This document shows, in pieces, positions 6,388 to 7,269 of a DNA stretch of 7,269 bases (the first letter of the stretch is position 1; each line of letters opens with the position of its first letter). Below the pieces are notes generated by a model. That model saw only the letters and a list, made by a program, of their open reading frames with translations. It was not told the origin of the DNA and did no database searches. The stretch spans positions 1-7,269 of the forward strand of contig JAFSXH010000255.1 in NCBI GenBank assembly GCA_017444165.1, in the 5' to 3' direction. This DNA comes from a bacterium (GTDB lineage: Bacteria; Vulcanimicrobiota; Xenobia; Xenobiales; Xenobiaceae). Made by a program: the position numbers and the translations under genes.

Positions 6388-7269
6388 GTGTACACTCTAA
6401 ATGATTTAAAAATATTTCTCTCTCCTATATTGCCCGCTAGCTCTTTTAATATCTCACCGTGGCTAAAAAAAGCTAGCCAGATCTTAGATCGCTTCGTCAT
6501 ACAACCTTGCGTAATCAGAAGCTCGCGCAAAAATATTATAGTTCCTGAAGTGCGCCGCTGGAGCGAAGATAAGTATTTTACGATCCAGAACAGCAACGAA
6601 ATTTCCTCTTTATTTTTAGGTGAAGACGCCAATCTGTACACAAAGAAATTGAACGATCAACGTATCTTGCACCCTGGCACCGATGGAGAACTAATAGATG
6701 ATATTTATATATACCAAATAATTGAAGATCCCCAAAAACAACAATTGGAGCTGGTGCGCATCCAGGTTATAAAAAAACTCTATCTATTAGGTTACACCAA
6801 TTGGAAAGAACTCAATGCAGAAGAAAGGATCTCACTAGTTTCTCTATATGGTGGGGGCGAACAAGCCATAGAAGCTCTAAAATCGCTGGAAGATGGAGAA
6901 CAGATTTCAACCTTAAACATATTGACTAGTCCCCAAGCTAATTCTTTGATGCGCAAAGAGTTTTGGGAAGTGGCTTCTCAAGGTAAATTGCCTCTGCAAA
7001 CAAGTTCTTTAGGTTGGATATTACAAAGACAAGATTGGAGCACGAACCAAATTTTACCACATCTAGCCCGCCATCTCATAGAGACTAATCCCGCCGAAGC
7101 TAGCCAATATATGTTTCATGATTCTCTCAAAGTGCGCCTACATATGTCCGATCTAATAGATAACACTGAAAGCCTGATAGATTGGCTAAAATTAGAGAGC
7201 GATCCCCTAGTGAGACAGCATATTCGCTTAAACATACAAAAAAATAATTCAGTAAGTGCCCTCGTTGAA
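6388..7269 (+). CDS. Hypothetical protein, probable helical (HEAT-like) repeats, partial at 3' end
   Basis: The plus-strand frame is open from 6361 to the window end with no stop, giving at least 294 codons from GTG 6388 (MYTLNDLKIFLSP). I do not recognise the protein. It is mostly predicted helical, with no signal peptide, membrane segment or Cys/His metal motif. Two stretches have the D-P then V-R pattern of HEAT-type repeats: EDPQKQQLELVRIQVIKKL (113-131) and SDPLVRQHIRLNI (271-283), which suggests an alpha-solenoid for protein binding. The start is weak. GTG 6388 is the first in-frame start codon after TGA 6358 but has no Shine-Dalgarno at normal distance. A good AGGAGGG (6350-6356) is 31 bases upstream and serves no frame. 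It is divergent from pilT, so a pilus-related role is possible but only by position. Codon choice looks native and the frame is clearly coding. Confidence 0.75.
   Translation, partial: MYTLNDLKIFLSPILPASSFNISPWLKKASQILDRFVIQPCVIRSSRKNIIVPEVRRWSEDKYFTIQNSNEISSLFLGEDANLYTKKLNDQRILHPGTDGELIDDIYIYQIIEDPQKQQLELVRIQVIKKLYLLGYTNWKELNAEERISLVSLYGGGEQAIEALKSLEDGEQISTLNILTSPQANSLMRKEFWEVASQGKLPLQTSSLGWILQRQDWSTNQILPHLARHLIETNPAEASQYMFHDSLKVRLHMSDLIDNTESLIDWLKLESDPLVRQHIRLNIQKNNSVSALVE

Noticed and set aside
6436..6479. GCTAGCT/AGCTAGC and TGGCTA/TAGCCA inverted repeats inside the right-hand gene
   Set aside because: They lie in coding sequence with a palindromic GCTAGC core and no following U tract, so they are most likely incidental.
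6348..6641. 97-codon minus-strand frame opposite the right-hand gene
   Set aside because: It lies wholly antisense to the long plus-strand frame, shows no recognisable protein features and has no ribosome-binding site.
1..7269. CRISPR array, tRNA or rRNA genes
   Set aside because: I saw no regularly spaced repeats, tRNA cloverleaf or rRNA-like sequence; the intergenic regions are all under 200 bases.

Overview
The window looks like chromosomal DNA from a bacterium of low-to-intermediate GC that makes retractile type IV pili. This rests on a canonical PilT motor ATPase. I cannot place the lineage from the sequence. The native genes read without in-frame TGA codons and end in TAA or TAG, so the standard bacterial code fits.

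Layout. (1) Positions 1 to about 1900 hold an IS607-type insertion sequence on the minus strand. It has a MerR-headed serine recombinase, tnpA (1261-1863), followed by an overlapping tnpB (15-1277). The tnpB reading frame is broken by one TGA after codon 52; the remaining 365 codons are intact. The element's tnpB-side end, and any omega RNA guide, lie off the left edge. (2) Positions 1864-2045 form a short AT-rich divergent intergenic region with an inverted repeat over the tnpA promoter and a short direct repeat. (3) A YrdC/Sua5/YciO-family gene (2046-2654, plus) ends against a hairpin terminator that it shares with the convergent serS. (4) Positions 6242 down to 2705, minus strand, form a tight probable operon: pilT, a second PilT-like gene and serS, with gaps of about 47 and 20 bases. 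(5) Divergent from pilT, a plus-strand reading frame opens near 6388 and runs off the right edge. It encodes an unrecognised, probably helical-repeat protein.

How the genes relate. The canonical PilT should power pilus retraction. Its downstream partner keeps the Walker A loop but has lost the Walker B glutamate and both His-box histidines, so it looks like an ATP-binding, non-hydrolysing paralogue that could modify the PilT motor. serS appears to share the transcript. The YrdC-family gene and serS both serve tRNA function but are convergent and not co-transcribed. The insertion sequence sits upstream of the YrdC-family gene and may have displaced or supplied its promoter region.

The strongest leads are the PilT/degenerate-PilT pair, the interrupted TnpB with a non-canonical active site, and the poorly defined start of the right-hand gene, which has an orphan Shine-Dalgarno sequence upstream.
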